Source: Candidatus Solincola tengchongensis
GTDB taxonomy: Bacteria > Actinomycetota > Geothermincolia > Geothermincolales > RBG-13-55-18
Assembly: GCA_015711895.1 (NCBI GenBank)
Contig: MU158656.1
Span: 4,005-10,039 of the forward strand
DNA length: 6,035 bases
Direction of reading: 5' to 3'
Part shown: piece after piece, positions 5,323 to 6,035 of the stretch
How positions within the stretch are numbered: the stretch's first letter is position 1
Layout: every line of letters begins with the position of its first letter
The notes under the pieces: generated by a model
Databases searched by the model: none
Told to the model about the DNA's origin: nothing
What the model saw: only the letters and a program-made list of their open reading frames with translations
Position numbers and translations under genes: made by a program

Positions 5323-6035
5323 ATGTTGAAATTTCTTGATGCGGGGGAATCTCACGGGGCGGGAATCGTCTGCGTGGTGGAGGGCCTGCCCATGGGGGTA
5401 CCCGTGAGCAGGGAATTCATCGAATCCGAGCTGGCGAGAAGGAGGTTGGGGTACGGACGTGGTCTCCGCATGTCCCTGGAAAGGGACGAGGTGGAGGTCC
5501 TGAGCGGGGTCAGGGGAGGGCGGACCCTGGGAAGCCCGGTGGCGATGCTGGTCCGGAACGCGGAAAGCCGGAAATGGCTCAAGGTGATGTCCCCCTTCGG
5601 CGATGTCGAGGTCGAACCGCTCACCAGGCCCCGCCCGGGCCATGCCGATCTGGCGGGAGCGTTGAAGTACGATACCAGGGACATACGCGACATCTTAGAG
5701 CGCTCCTCGGCCAGGGAGACGGTGGGCAGGGTGTGCGCCGGCGCGCTGGCCAAGTCCCTTCTCTTCTGTCTTGACGTACACGTGCATTCCCACGTCCTCC
5801 AGGTGGGGGAGGTCAGGGTCCAGGAGAGGCGGGCCCTCCCGAGCAGGGAGGAGATAGCCGCCGCCGATGGAGATCCCCTGCGCTGCCTGGAGCCCGAGAC
5901 GTCGCGGCGCATGCGTGAGGAGGTTGACCGCGCCCGCCGTGAGGGCGACAGCCTGGGGGGCGTGTTCGAGGTGGTTGCCTATGGGGTCCCCGCCGGACTG
6001 GGGAGCCACGTGCACTGTGACCGCAGGCGTGATTC
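5323..6035 (+). CDS. aroC: Chorismate synthase AroC, 3' end cut by window
   Basis: AroC makes chorismate from 5-enolpyruvylshikimate-3-phosphate with reduced FMN, the last shared step to Phe, Tyr, Trp and folate. The window holds 237 codons of a normal ~360-400, open to the final base. Signatures visible in order: GESHG (8-12) with the conserved His11, YGRGLRMSLERDEVEVLSGV around 45-64, GSPVAMLV (71-78), RPGHADL (104-110) with the second conserved His107, RSSARETVGRVCAGA (127-141) and GDSLGGVFEVVAYGVPAGLG (208-227) followed by SHVH. The ATG at 5323 is seven bases after GGAGGA (5310-5315) and gives the standard N-terminus MLKFLDAGESHG. Around 79-85 the common Asn-x-Asp-type stretch reads NAESRKW, a small departure. 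The pil terminator and a ~330-nt spacer separate it from the pil genes, so it probably has its own promoter; aroK and aroB may follow outside the window. Confidence 0.96.
   Translation, partial: MLKFLDAGESHGAGIVCVVEGLPMGVPVSREFIESELARRRLGYGRGLRMSLERDEVEVLSGVRGGRTLGSPVAMLVRNAESRKWLKVMSPFGDVEVEPLTRPRPGHADLAGALKYDTRDIRDILERSSARETVGRVCAGALAKSLLFCLDVHVHSHVLQVGEVRVQERRALPSREEIAAADGDPLRCLEPETSRRMREEVDRARREGDSLGGVFEVVAYGVPAGLGSHVHCDRRRD

Noticed and set aside
5112..5339. Open frame from GTG 5112 (75 codons) as an independent gene
   Set aside because: The GTG lies inside the Shine-Dalgarno-like sequence itself, so it has no usable ribosome site. The composition is Gly/Arg/Pro-rich with no recognisable domain, and the frame overlaps the well-supported aroC start. 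It is kept only as a question in the findings.

Overview
The window looks like a chromosomal housekeeping and surface-structure locus from a moderately high-GC bacterium (coding DNA roughly 60% GC). All genes lie on the + strand. It carries the core of a type IV pilus (T4P) assembly machine followed by the start of the shikimate-pathway gene aroC. No secretin gene (pilQ) lies between the inner-membrane pilus genes and aroC. Together with a small BldC/excisionase-type regulator, this suggests a monoderm such as a deep-branching Actinomycetota or a relative. That placement is an inference, not something the sequence proves.

Layout: 1-1218 is the platform protein PilC, complete except for a few N-terminal residues. 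1219-1490 is a 272-nt intergenic region with an A+T-rich island (about 20% GC over 1281-1370), a good sigma-70-like promoter and a hairpin-rich leader. From 1491 a tight operon follows: a 65-aa winged-helix DNA-binding protein, pilM (1704-2768), pilN (2765-3598, ATGA overlap with pilM), pilO (3603-4202) and a PilP-like membrane protein (4233-4946). The operon ends at a GC-rich hairpin with a short T tract (4963-4992). About 330 nt of non-coding DNA follow, with an imperfect ~70-nt direct repeat and a hairpin that shows a perfect Shine-Dalgarno sequence in its loop. The last gene, aroC (chorismate synthase), starts at 5323 and runs off the window.

How the genes work together: cytoplasmic actin-like PilM binds the N-terminal peptide of PilN. 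PilN and PilO are single-pass proteins that pair through coiled coils and ferredoxin-like domains, and the PilP-like protein probably joins them. This alignment complex surrounds the PilC platform, on which extension and retraction ATPases (outside the window) act. The small regulator, as first gene of the operon, is well placed to control it. AroC is metabolically unrelated, but linkage of pil and aro genes recurs in distant bacteria.

I found no mobile element, CRISPR array, tRNA or rRNA. Nothing amounts to a clearly new system. The most interesting parts are the regulatory region 1281-1490, the enlarged PilN, the divergent PilP-like protein and the unexplained 4993-5322 spacer.
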